Source: CAYOZN01 sp964408455 (GTDB lineage Bacteria > Planctomycetota > Phycisphaerae > UBA1845 > UTPLA1). From it: DNA of 64,000 bases. The stretch spans positions 1 to 64,000 of the forward strand of contig CAYOZN010000026.1 in NCBI GenBank assembly GCA_964408455.1. The letters run 5' to 3'. How positions within the stretch are numbered: the first letter of the stretch is position 1; each line of letters opens with the position of its first letter. This document shows, piece by piece, positions 50,756 to 58,463 of the stretch. Under the pieces are notes generated by a model, which saw only the letters and a list, made by a program, of their open reading frames with translations, was not told where the DNA came from and ran no database searches. A program made the position numbers and the translations under genes.

Positions 50756-53425
50756 ATGGCCGATGATCCGACTCAGGCGACGCCTCCACCGGGCGAGCCC
50801 TCCAACGTAGAAAACCTCCCGATCGTTGAAGAAATGCAGGATTCCTACCTGCGTTACGCGATGAGCGTCATCATCGCCCGCGCGCTGCCGGATGTGCGCG
50901 ACGGGCTGAAGCCCTCGCAGCGGCGCATCCTCACGGCGATGCACGATCTGAAGCTGTCCCCCCGGGTGCCGCATCGAAAGTGCGCCAAGATCTCCGGCGA
51001 CACGTCGGGCAATTACCACCCGCACGGCGAGGCGGTCGTCTATCCCACGCTGGTGCGCATGGCCCAGCCCTTCAATATGCGATATCCGTTGATCGACGGT
51101 CAGGGCAACTTCGGCAGCATTGACGGCGATCCGCCGGCACAGATGCGGTACACCGAGGCCCGCATGACGTCGATCACGATGGAGATGCTGGAGGACATCG
51201 ACAAGGATACGGTCGACTTCGTCCCCAACTACGACGAGACGACGGTGGAGCCGACGGTCCTGCCGGCCAAGCTGCCCAACCTGCTGGTGAATGGGGCGAC
51301 CGGCATTGCGGTCGGCATGGCAACCAACCTGCCGCCGCACAATCTGGGCGAGATCTGCGACGCGCTGGTGACGCTGATCGACAAGCCGGACATCACGCTT
51401 TCCGAACTGATGCAGATCGTGCCGGGTCCGGATTTTCCGACCGGGGCGACGATCTGCGGGCGACAGGGCATCGTCGATGCCTATACCCGCGGCCGGGGCT
51501 CATTGAAGCTGCGGGCCAAAACGCACACCGAGGAGATGCGCGGCGGCCGCACGCGCATCGTAGTGGACGAGATTCCCTACGGCATTCTGAAGACCACCAT
51601 CATCGAAAAGGCGGCCGACTGCGTGAAGGACGGTCGCATTCCGGAGATCAGTTACGTCGGCGACGAGTCGGACCGCAAGAACCCGATCCGCCTCGTGTTC
51701 GAGTTGAAGGGCGGCGTCAACGAAGACGTGGTGCTCAACAAGCTCTTCCGGCACACGCCGCTGCAAACGACGTACGCCATCATCAACATTGCCCTGGTCG
51801 GCAAGCAGCCGAAGACCATGGGCCTCAAGGAGCTGATGCTCCACTATCTGGATCACCGCAAGGATGTGATCACGCGGCGGACTCGCTATCTACTGCAAAA
51901 GGCGCGGCAGCGGGCACACATTCTCGAGGGCCTGATTCTCGCGCTGGGCGATATCGACGCGATCATCGAGCTCATCAAGTCGTCGCCCGATCCGAATACG
52001 GCGCGCGATCGCCTGATGAGCCGTGTCCTGCGGCTGAGCGAAGAGGCGGCCCTGTTCAAGCTGCTGCCCGAGGTGTTCGTCGGCCGCGTGCGGGCAGTCG
52101 ATCAGTACCTCACGTCGGTGCAGGCGGGGGCGATTCTGTCGATGCAGCTCCAGCGGCTGACCGGCCTGGAAATCGAGAAGCTGGCGAAGGAATACGGCGA
52201 GCTGGTCGACGAGATCGACGGCTACCAGAAGATTCTCGGCGATCCGGCCCTGGTGCACGACATCATCCGCGAAGACCTGCTGGAGCTGAAGGACAAGTAC
52301 GCGGACAGGCGGCGCACCGAGATTTCGGGCGAAGTCGGCGAATTCAGCATGGAAGAGCTGATCGAAGACGCGCCGATGATCGTCACCATCTCGCACGAGG
52401 GCTACATCAAGCGCACTTCGCCCGACGTCTATCGCAAGCAGGGTCGTGGCGGTCGCGGCGTGCGCGGCGGCGACACCAAGGAAGGCGATTTCATCGAGAC
52501 GCTGTTCGCGGCCAGCACCCATGCCTATCTGCTGGTCTTCACGACGCGGGGCCGCGTCTATTGGCTGCGCGTCTATGACATTCCCGAGATGGCACGCACC
52601 GCCCGCGGGCGTTCGCTAGCCAATCTGGTCAACATGCAGGAAAACGAGCGGTACACGGCGATTCTGCCGGTGCCGGAGTTCGAGGAGAAGTTCGTCATCT
52701 TTTCCACGGCCAAGGGCACGGTGAAGAAGACGGCACTGGGCGCCTTTTCGCGGCCGCGGCCCAGCGGCATCATCGCCATCAGCCTCGAGCCCGACGATGC
52801 GCTGATCGGCGCCGCCCTCACGAGCGATACGGACGAAGTGGTCCTCGGCACACGCGAGGGGATGGCCATTCGCTTCCCGCATACCGACGTGCGCGCGATG
52901 GGACGCGCGGCGACCGGCGTGCGCGGCATCACGCTTCGCGCGGATGACATCGTGGTGGACATGGCCGTCATCCGGCCGGGCATGAGCCTGCTGACGGTGT
53001 GCGAAAACGGCTTCGGCAAGCGCACCGACATCGACGAATACCGCCTCCAGAAGCGCGGCGGCAGCGGCGTCATCAACATCCGCACGACGGAGCGCAATGG
53101 CAAGGTCGTCGCGCTGCGAGCGGTCGAGGATCGGGACGAGCTGATGCTCATCACCGCCGGCGGCATCATGCTCCGTACCGGCGTCTCATCGCTTCGCGAG
53201 ATCGGTCGCGCGACGCAGGGCGTGACGATGATCCGGCCGGACGAGGGGGACAAGGTGGTGGCCGTCGCCAAGATCGCCGCCGACGAGGATGAAGACCTCG
53301 CCGCGGCGGAATCGTCGGCGACCGGCCCAAGCGGAACGACGCCGGAAGGCGATGCGGCGCAGCCCCCGGCCGACGAAGACGCCGGTGACGATGAACCGGG
53401 CGCGTCGACGGCGCCCGATGCCTGA
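50756..53425 (+). CDS. gyrA: DNA gyrase subunit A
   Basis: Breakage-reunion subunit of DNA gyrase, about 889 residues. N-terminal core: MQDSYLRYAMSVIIARALPDVRDGLKPSQRRIL, active Tyr132 in MRYTEARM. The quinolone region reads HPHGEAVVYPTLVRM, so the E. coli Ser83 and Asp87 positions carry Ala93 and Pro97. The C-terminal beta-pinwheel has GRGGRGVRGG in the place of the GyrA box. The last about 35 residues are an acidic/Pro tail. ATG 50756 is the start that matches the family. gyrB is not in the window. The comF gene follows with a one-base overlap. Confidence 0.96.
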   Translation: MADDPTQATPPPGEPSNVENLPIVEEMQDSYLRYAMSVIIARALPDVRDGLKPSQRRILTAMHDLKLSPRVPHRKCAKISGDTSGNYHPHGEAVVYPTLVRMAQPFNMRYPLIDGQGNFGSIDGDPPAQMRYTEARMTSITMEMLEDIDKDTVDFVPNYDETTVEPTVLPAKLPNLLVNGATGIAVGMATNLPPHNLGEICDALVTLIDKPDITLSELMQIVPGPDFPTGATICGRQGIVDAYTRGRGSLKLRAKTHTEEMRGGRTRIVVDEIPYGILKTTIIEKAADCVKDGRIPEISYVGDESDRKNPIRLVFELKGGVNEDVVLNKLFRHTPLQTTYAIINIALVGKQPKTMGLKELMLHYLDHRKDVITRRTRYLLQKARQRAHILEGLILALGDIDAIIELIKSSPDPNTARDRLMSRVLRLSEEAALFKLLPEVFVGRVRAVDQYLTSVQAGAILSMQLQRLTGLEIEKLAKEYGELVDEIDGYQKILGDPALVHDIIREDLLELKDKYADRRRTEISGEVGEFSMEELIEDAPMIVTISHEGYIKRTSPDVYRKQGRGGRGVRGGDTKEGDFIETLFAASTHAYLLVFTTRGRVYWLRVYDIPEMARTARGRSLANLVNMQENERYTAILPVPEFEEKFVIFSTAKGTVKKTALGAFSRPRPSGIIAISLEPDDALIGAALTSDTDEVVLGTREGMAIRFPHTDVRAMGRAATGVRGITLRADDIVVDMAVIRPGMSLLTVCENGFGKRTDIDEYRLQKRGGSGVINIRTTERNGKVVALRAVEDRDELMLITAGGIMLRTGVSSLREIGRATQGVTMIRPDEGDKVVAVAKIAADEDEDLAAAESSATGPSGTTPEGDAAQPPADEDAGDDEPGASTAPDA

Positions 53426-54342
53426 TGCCCGACATTCGGGCGGCTGGTCCCGGCGCAGAGCGAGGTGTCAACCAGATGTCTCGTCTGTTCGCACCGCTGT
53501 CGCGTGCCGGCACTGCCCTGGCCGAGCTGGCCTGGCCGCGGGCGTGCCATGCCTGCTGCACCGGCATTGACGCAAGAGGCGTCGTCATATGCGCCGCGTG
53601 CCAGGACGAGATTTCGCGGCGGGTCGCCGAACCGTATTGCCGCACCTGTGGCGACGATGCCGGCCCGCACCTGCTCATCGACCATCGATGCGGCCCCTGC
53701 CGGCGAAAGCTGGCCAGCCGCATTCGCTTCAGCGGATTCGTGCGCGTCGGGCCCTATGCGGGGGCCCTGCGGCGCCTGGTCCTGGCGTTCAAACGGGCGA
53801 TCGTTCTCGAGCAAATACTGGCCATGCACATGGCGGCTGCCCTGCGCGGCGCCCTGGCGGATGGCCTGCCAAGGCCGGACGTGCTGATCCCCGTGCCGTC
53901 CCACTGGTGGCGGCGCTGGCAGCGCGGTCATCAGCCGACGCAGTTGCTGGCGAGCCACGTCGCCCGGGATCTGGGGATTGAAACGACACCTGCGCTCTTC
54001 GTGCGCCGGTATATTCCACCGCTGCATCATGGCATGAGCCGCCGCGATCGGCTTGCGGCGCTCAATAACGTGTTCGGCGTCAGGCGAGGGGTGCAGTTTG
54101 CCGGCCAGACGGTCGGCCTGCTGGACGATGTGATGACGACGGGTGCAACGCTGTCGGAGGCGCGGCGCGCGTTGAAGAAGTGTGGGGCCCGGCGCGTCTG
54201 CGCGATCGTCCTGGCCCGCGCGACATCGCGCAATGCAGGTTTGCCCGACGAGTTGGCCGCCTGCGCCCAGACGCAAAATCAGCCGGCAGGCGTGCTGCCG
54301 GCGGCACCGCGAGGGGTTGACCACACACCGGGAGCCGCTTAA
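53425..54342 (+). CDS. comF: ComF-family phosphoribosyltransferase-like protein
   Basis: A 305-residue ComF-type protein. N-terminal zinc-binding cysteines: CHACCTG, CAACQDE, CRTCGDD, CGPCRRK; a PRTase domain with VLIPVPSHWWRRWQRGHQPTQLLA and the PRPP-binding loop VGLLDDVMTTGATLSEA. ComF proteins take part in DNA uptake in naturally competent species, but the family is wider. The ATG overlaps the gyrA stop by one base (TGATG), so it is probably translated from the same message. A long C-terminal tail is Pro/Ala-rich. Confidence 0.88.
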   Translation: MPDIRAAGPGAERGVNQMSRLFAPLSRAGTALAELAWPRACHACCTGIDARGVVICAACQDEISRRVAEPYCRTCGDDAGPHLLIDHRCGPCRRKLASRIRFSGFVRVGPYAGALRRLVLAFKRAIVLEQILAMHMAAALRGALADGLPRPDVLIPVPSHWWRRWQRGHQPTQLLASHVARDLGIETTPALFVRRYIPPLHHGMSRRDRLAALNNVFGVRRGVQFAGQTVGLLDDVMTTGATLSEARRALKKCGARRVCAIVLARATSRNAGLPDELAACAQTQNQPAGVLPAAPRGVDHTPGAA

Positions 54343-54490
54343 ACTCACACGCGGACAGTGGGTTTGCGGCGTAAATGTTTGGTCGGCCACATGTTAGGCG
54401 TGTTCTGGCGATGGCGCGCGGTCGCTGGCGATGCCGGCCCGTTCGTTGCTCGCCTGGCAGAACACGATCCATTTCCCTGGTGGTATCCGC

Positions 54491-54853
54491 ATGATGCGAA
54501 TTACGGTGACCGGTCGCCACATGTCGCTTGGCGAATCGCTGAAATCGTACGCGAGCGAAAAAACGGAGAAGCTCGAGCGCTTCTACGATCGTGTGTTGTC
54601 GGCGGACGTGGTGTTCGACAAGCAGCCCAACGAGCACATCTGCGAAATCATCGTCAAAGGCGATCATCACACCACTTTCGTTGCAAAGGAGTCTCACGCA
54701 GATCCCTTTGCGGCACTGGATGCCACGGTAAAGGACCTTGAGCGTCAACTCTCACGGCACAAAGAAAGATTCAGAAACCGAAAACACCCGGAGGATCAGG
54801 TCGAACGGGAGCCGCTGGCCGGCCCCGGCCTGGAGGGTGCGTCGTCGTCCTGA
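54491..54853 (+). CDS. hpf: Ribosome hibernation promoting factor
   Basis: A 120-residue HPF/RaiA-type protein that binds the 30S decoding region in stationary phase: MRITVTGRHMSLGESLKSYASEKTEKLERFYDRVLSADVVFDKQ, EIIVKGDHHTTFVAKESHADPFAALDATVKDLERQLSRHKERFRNRK. The extra C-terminal tail is short, so this is a short-type HPF without the dimerisation domain. ATG 54491 or 54494. It begins a group with ptsN, HPr and ptsI, the position it has beside ptsN in many Gram-negative bacteria. Confidence 0.93.
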   Translation: MMRITVTGRHMSLGESLKSYASEKTEKLERFYDRVLSADVVFDKQPNEHICEIIVKGDHHTTFVAKESHADPFAALDATVKDLERQLSRHKERFRNRKHPEDQVEREPLAGPGLEGASSS

Positions 54854-54870
54854 ATGGAAGGCGGAACCGC

Positions 54871-55347
54871 ATGAAGCTGATCGACTTCGTGGTGCCCGGC
54901 GCCATCCTTGCGAATGTCGAGGCGTCGGATCGGAACGGCGTCATTCGCGAGTTGGTCAACGCGCTGGCGTCGGCTGGGGCCATTTCGCCCGACGATACCG
55001 ATGTCATCTCGAGGGCAGCCATACAGCGCGAAAACCAGGGCAGCACGGGCTTTGGCAAGGGCGTGGCCGTGCCGCATGTCAAGCACGCCAAGGTGCCCCG
55101 CATCATGGCCGCCATCGGCCGCAGCGCCGCCGGCGTGGACTTTGCCGCGCTGGATCGGGCGCCGGTCTATACTGTCGTGCTTCTGCTTTCGCCCCCCGAT
55201 TCGCCCGATGCCCATCTTCAGGCCATGGAGAATATCTTCCGCCATCTCCAGCGGGACAACTTCCGCCGCTTCCTTCGACAGTCGGAAACGCGGGAGGCCA
55301 TCATCGAACTGATCAAAGAGGCGGACGAAGCCCCACCGGCTGCCTGA
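54871..55347 (+). CDS. ptsN: PTS IIA-like nitrogen-regulatory protein
   Basis: EIIA of the fructose/mannitol type, 158 residues. The phosphorylated His69 lies in STGFGKGVAVPHVKH, and the C-terminal part has the usual DSPDAHLQAMENIFRHLQRDNF. No IIB/IIC domain is attached, so it is EIIA-Ntr-like and likely receives phosphate from the HPr and EI encoded after it to control regulators or transporters. It starts 18 bp after hpf, which resembles the hpf-ptsN order of proteobacteria. Confidence 0.92.
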   Translation: MKLIDFVVPGAILANVEASDRNGVIRELVNALASAGAISPDDTDVISRAAIQRENQGSTGFGKGVAVPHVKHAKVPRIMAAIGRSAAGVDFAALDRAPVYTVVLLLSPPDSPDAHLQAMENIFRHLQRDNFRRFLRQSETREAIIELIKEADEAPPAA

Positions 55348-55455
55348 TGGATGGCCGGCTCCCGAAGTTGGCCGATGCGGCGAATGACGGCCGTTCGCAT
55401 ACACCGCGTAACGTAGCGCGTCGGGCCGATGCGGAAACGCACATGGACGGAGTGC

Positions 55456-55740
55456 ATGTCGGAAAACCAGCGACACCAGGAGATCGACGTCATCATCTCC
55501 AACGTGCAGGGTCTGCACGCCCGGCCCGTCATGCGCTTTGTCGATACCGCGTCCCGCTTCAGCTGCCAGATTCGCGTCGAGAAGCAGGGCGAGTCCGTCG
55601 ATGGCAAGAGCCCGATGGAGATGATGCTGCTCGAAGCCGTGAAGGGCACCGTCCTCAAGTTGATCGCGACGGGCGACGATGCCTGCGACGCAATTCAGGC
55701 CCTGGTCGACCTGGTCAATTCCAAATTCGGCGAGGAATAG
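55456..55740 (+). CDS. ptsH: HPr phosphocarrier protein
   Basis: A 94-residue HPr: phosphorylated His21 in VQGLHARPVMRFVDTAS and a Ser52 at the HPr kinase position (VDGKSPMEMMLLE), so Ser phosphorylation is possible, although no HPr kinase gene is present here. ATG 55456 is chosen because the protein then begins as usual; an upstream in-frame ATG at 55429 gives nine more residues. It carries phosphate from EI to EIIA. Confidence 0.92.
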   Translation: MSENQRHQEIDVIISNVQGLHARPVMRFVDTASRFSCQIRVEKQGESVDGKSPMEMMLLEAVKGTVLKLIATGDDACDAIQALVDLVNSKFGEE

Positions 55741-55801
55741 GCTCAGCGGTGTATCCGATGCTGAGCGTCGCGAGCGCCTGCCGCGTTGCGGAGGGCCGCT
55801 C

Positions 55802-57541
55802 ATGGCGCTGAAGCGCGGCATTGGCGTCTCTTCCGGCGTGGTCATCGGCGATGCGCTGGTCCTTGAGACCGAAGAAACGCGCGTGCCGCGCCGCGCGGTC
55901 CCGCCGGATCGGGTTCGGCACGAGATAGAGCTGGTCGATCGCGCGTTCGTGCTGGCCCGGGAAGAGATTGCGCAGGAGCGCGAGGCGTTCGCGGCCCGCG
56001 CCGGCACCGAGCTTGCCGACATCTTCGGCTTTCACGAGCGCTGGCTGGCCGATCCGAAGCCGCGCAAGGAAATCACCTCTCTTATCGAGACGAAGTTCTA
56101 CAGCGGCGCCTACGCCGTCAGCATCTTCATGCGCCGGTATCGCCGGCGCTTCCAGGAGATGGGCAGCCCGTTCCTCCAGGAGCGCGCCAAGGACATTCAG
56201 GATATTGAACGGCGTCTGCTTCACCACGTCGGGGCCGAGGCACGCACCGAACTGGCCGCACTCGACCAGCCCGTGGTCATCGTCGCGCACGATCTGACGC
56301 CCTCGCAACTGGTCGCGCTCGACAGGACGCGGCGGCTGCTGGGCTTTGCCACCGATGCCGGCGGTACCACCAGCCACACGGCCATCATCGCGGCCGGTTT
56401 GGGCATTCCGGCCGTCGTCGGCCTGGGCGATATCACGTCGCACGTGTCGAGCGGCGACGTGCTGGTCATCGACGGCCTCCATGGCGTCGTGGTCATCAAT
56501 CCCGATGCCAGCCAGAAAAAGAGCTATGCCGCCGAGGCCAGCCATCTGCGCGAGCTGCGTGCCACGCTCGAAGAACTGCGCGACCTGAAGGCGGAGACGA
56601 AGGACGGCACCACGATCGCTTTGCTGGGCAACATCGAATTCCCGATCGAGATCAAGGGCTGCCTCGACTGCGGCGCGGAAGGCATCGGCCTGTTCCGGTC
56701 CGAGTATCTGTTCCTCCAGTCCGATCATCCGCCGACGGAAGAGGAACAATTCACCGCGTATCGGGAAGCGGCCCAGGCCCTTGGCGATCGCCCGCTCGTC
56801 ATCCGCACCATGGACCTGGGCGGCGACAAGGTCCACCACGGCGGCGGCTGGGAGGCGGAGAAGAACCCTTTCCTCGGCCTGCGGTCGATCCGCTACAGTC
56901 TTCAGAACCTGGCCATGTTTCGCGCGCAGCTTCGCGCCATCGTCCGCGCCAGCGCGCACGGCAACGTGCGGGTGATGTTCCCGCTGATCTCGCGGATCAT
57001 GGAGCTGCGGCAGGCCAAGTTCGTGCTCAATCTCGTCATCGAGGAACTCGAGGAGGAGGGCTACGAATTCGGCAGCAACATTCCCGTTGGTGTCATGGTA
57101 GAGACACCCGCGGCGGCCGTGACCGCGCGCGAGCTGGCCCGGGAATGTTCCTTCATGAGCATCGGCACCAACGATTTGATCCAGTACACCCTGGCCGTCG
57201 ATCGCACCAACGAGCGCGTGGCCCAGCTCTACACGCCGGCCGATCCCTCGATCATCCGTCTCATTCGTCGCGTGATTCTCGATGGCCGCCATTACGGCTG
57301 CGACGTGAGCCTGTGCGGAGAAATGGCGGGCGATCCCCTCTTCACTATCCTATTGGTAGGACTGGGTTTACGTACACTCTCGATGGCGTCCGGAAACATT
57401 CCGCGGACAAAAAAGATCATCCGCAGCATCACGCTGGCCGACGCAGAACGGGTAAAACGCCGGGTACTCTCCTTTGAAACTGAACGCGAGGTGCTAAACT
57501 ATCTCCGTGATGAGACCCGCAGGGTCTGGGGCGAGATCTGA
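55802..57541 (+). CDS. ptsI: PTS enzyme I
   Basis: Phosphoenolpyruvate-protein phosphotransferase, about 579 residues, which passes phosphate from PEP to HPr. The phosphorylated His lies in TDAGGTTSHTAIIAAGLGIPAVVGLG (about residue 190); the PEP-binding barrel has GIGLFRSEYLFL, MDLGGDKV, ISRIMELRQAK, SIGTNDLIQYTLAVDRTN and VSLCGEMAGDP. No GAF domain, so it is the PtsI type, not PtsP. The ATG at 55802 is family-typical. The TGA stop overlaps the next ATG. No EIIB/EIIC gene lies in the window. Confidence 0.95.
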   Translation: MALKRGIGVSSGVVIGDALVLETEETRVPRRAVPPDRVRHEIELVDRAFVLAREEIAQEREAFAARAGTELADIFGFHERWLADPKPRKEITSLIETKFYSGAYAVSIFMRRYRRRFQEMGSPFLQERAKDIQDIERRLLHHVGAEARTELAALDQPVVIVAHDLTPSQLVALDRTRRLLGFATDAGGTTSHTAIIAAGLGIPAVVGLGDITSHVSSGDVLVIDGLHGVVVINPDASQKKSYAAEASHLRELRATLEELRDLKAETKDGTTIALLGNIEFPIEIKGCLDCGAEGIGLFRSEYLFLQSDHPPTEEEQFTAYREAAQALGDRPLVIRTMDLGGDKVHHGGGWEAEKNPFLGLRSIRYSLQNLAMFRAQLRAIVRASAHGNVRVMFPLISRIMELRQAKFVLNLVIEELEEEGYEFGSNIPVGVMVETPAAAVTARELARECSFMSIGTNDLIQYTLAVDRTNERVAQLYTPADPSIIRLIRRVILDGRHYGCDVSLCGEMAGDPLFTILLVGLGLRTLSMASGNIPRTKKIIRSITLADAERVKRRVLSFETEREVLNYLRDETRRVWGEI

Positions 57542-58419
57542 TGATCGCCCCCCATCTGCCCCCCGCAGCCGACACCAGGGAAACCGGCGCAAGCGCGGGG
57601 ACGACTGACGAAAACGCACTTCCAGGCTCTCCATCAGCGTCGCCTGTCGCGTGCATTTCCGCCGCTCGTCCCGGTTTGCCGGGCAGGGCGAAGGATCCAT
57701 ACCCGGTCGATGCCGCTGAGGATGCGGCGCAACCGATCGGAGTCAACGTATTTCAGGATAGCATCAAGAAAGGGATTTCGGGCGACTTGCGCATTCGGAC
57801 GGCGATCCGTTACGCGATCGAAGGTGACCTGAGGTTCATATCCCATCAGGATTCCCTGCGACTGTTCAAACGAGCGCTGGCCCGGGCGGACCTTCCGGTT
57901 CGGTATACCCAGGGCTTCAATCCACGCCCGCGAATGACGATCGCGCTGCCTCGCCCGGTGGGCGTGGCATCAGACGACGAACTCCTCATCATCGAACTGG
58001 ATGCGGATGTCGAGCCCGACGAGATCGCGGCTCGCATCTCGTCGCAGATGCCCGTGGGCATGCGACTCGTGTCCGTGCGGCGGCTGGCCGAAAAGGACCG
58101 GCAACTGCCCTGTGAAGTCGAGTATCGTCTTCCGCTGGACGCGATGAGTGTCGCGGACATGACATTGACAGCGAACCGGCTGATGAACGCCTCCGAATGT
58201 CTCGTCAGCCGGCCGGACGCCAAAGGCGGCGCCCCGCGGACACTGAATATCCGGCCGTTCATTCTGTCGGCCGCCGTCCGCGAGCAGGCGCTGGTGTGGG
58301 TGCAGTCGGTTTCCAGTGAGGGAACCGCGCGCGTCGGGGAAGTGCTCGAAGCGCTGGGACTGCCTGCCCGCGAACTGCTCCACCGCGTCGTCCGCAGCCG
58401 GACCGTCTGTCGCGAATAG
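57541..58419 (+). CDS. DUF2344 / TIGR03936 family protein
   Basis: A 292-residue protein of the TIGR03936 family (radical SAM-associated). The first about 75 residues are low-complexity; the domain begins IRYAIEGDLRFISHQDSLRLFKRALARADLPVRYTQGFNPRPRMTIALPRPVG and continues with DELLIIELD. In many bacteria this protein or its fusion lies beside RNase E/G and ribosomal genes rplU-rpmA; here RNase E/G follows by 44 bp but rplU-rpmA do not. Its biochemical role is not established. The ATG overlaps the ptsI stop by one base. Confidence 0.85.
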   Translation: MIAPHLPPAADTRETGASAGTTDENALPGSPSASPVACISAARPGLPGRAKDPYPVDAAEDAAQPIGVNVFQDSIKKGISGDLRIRTAIRYAIEGDLRFISHQDSLRLFKRALARADLPVRYTQGFNPRPRMTIALPRPVGVASDDELLIIELDADVEPDEIAARISSQMPVGMRLVSVRRLAEKDRQLPCEVEYRLPLDAMSVADMTLTANRLMNASECLVSRPDAKGGAPRTLNIRPFILSAAVREQALVWVQSVSSEGTARVGEVLEALGLPARELLHRVVRSRTVCRE

Positions 58420-58463
58420 CGCCCGCCACTTCGCCCGAATCCCGCAACAACGAAAGGACACAC

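Noticed and set aside
52573..54390. Minus-strand open frame of 605 codons
   Set aside because: Opposite gyrA and comF; composition is typical of antisense frames.
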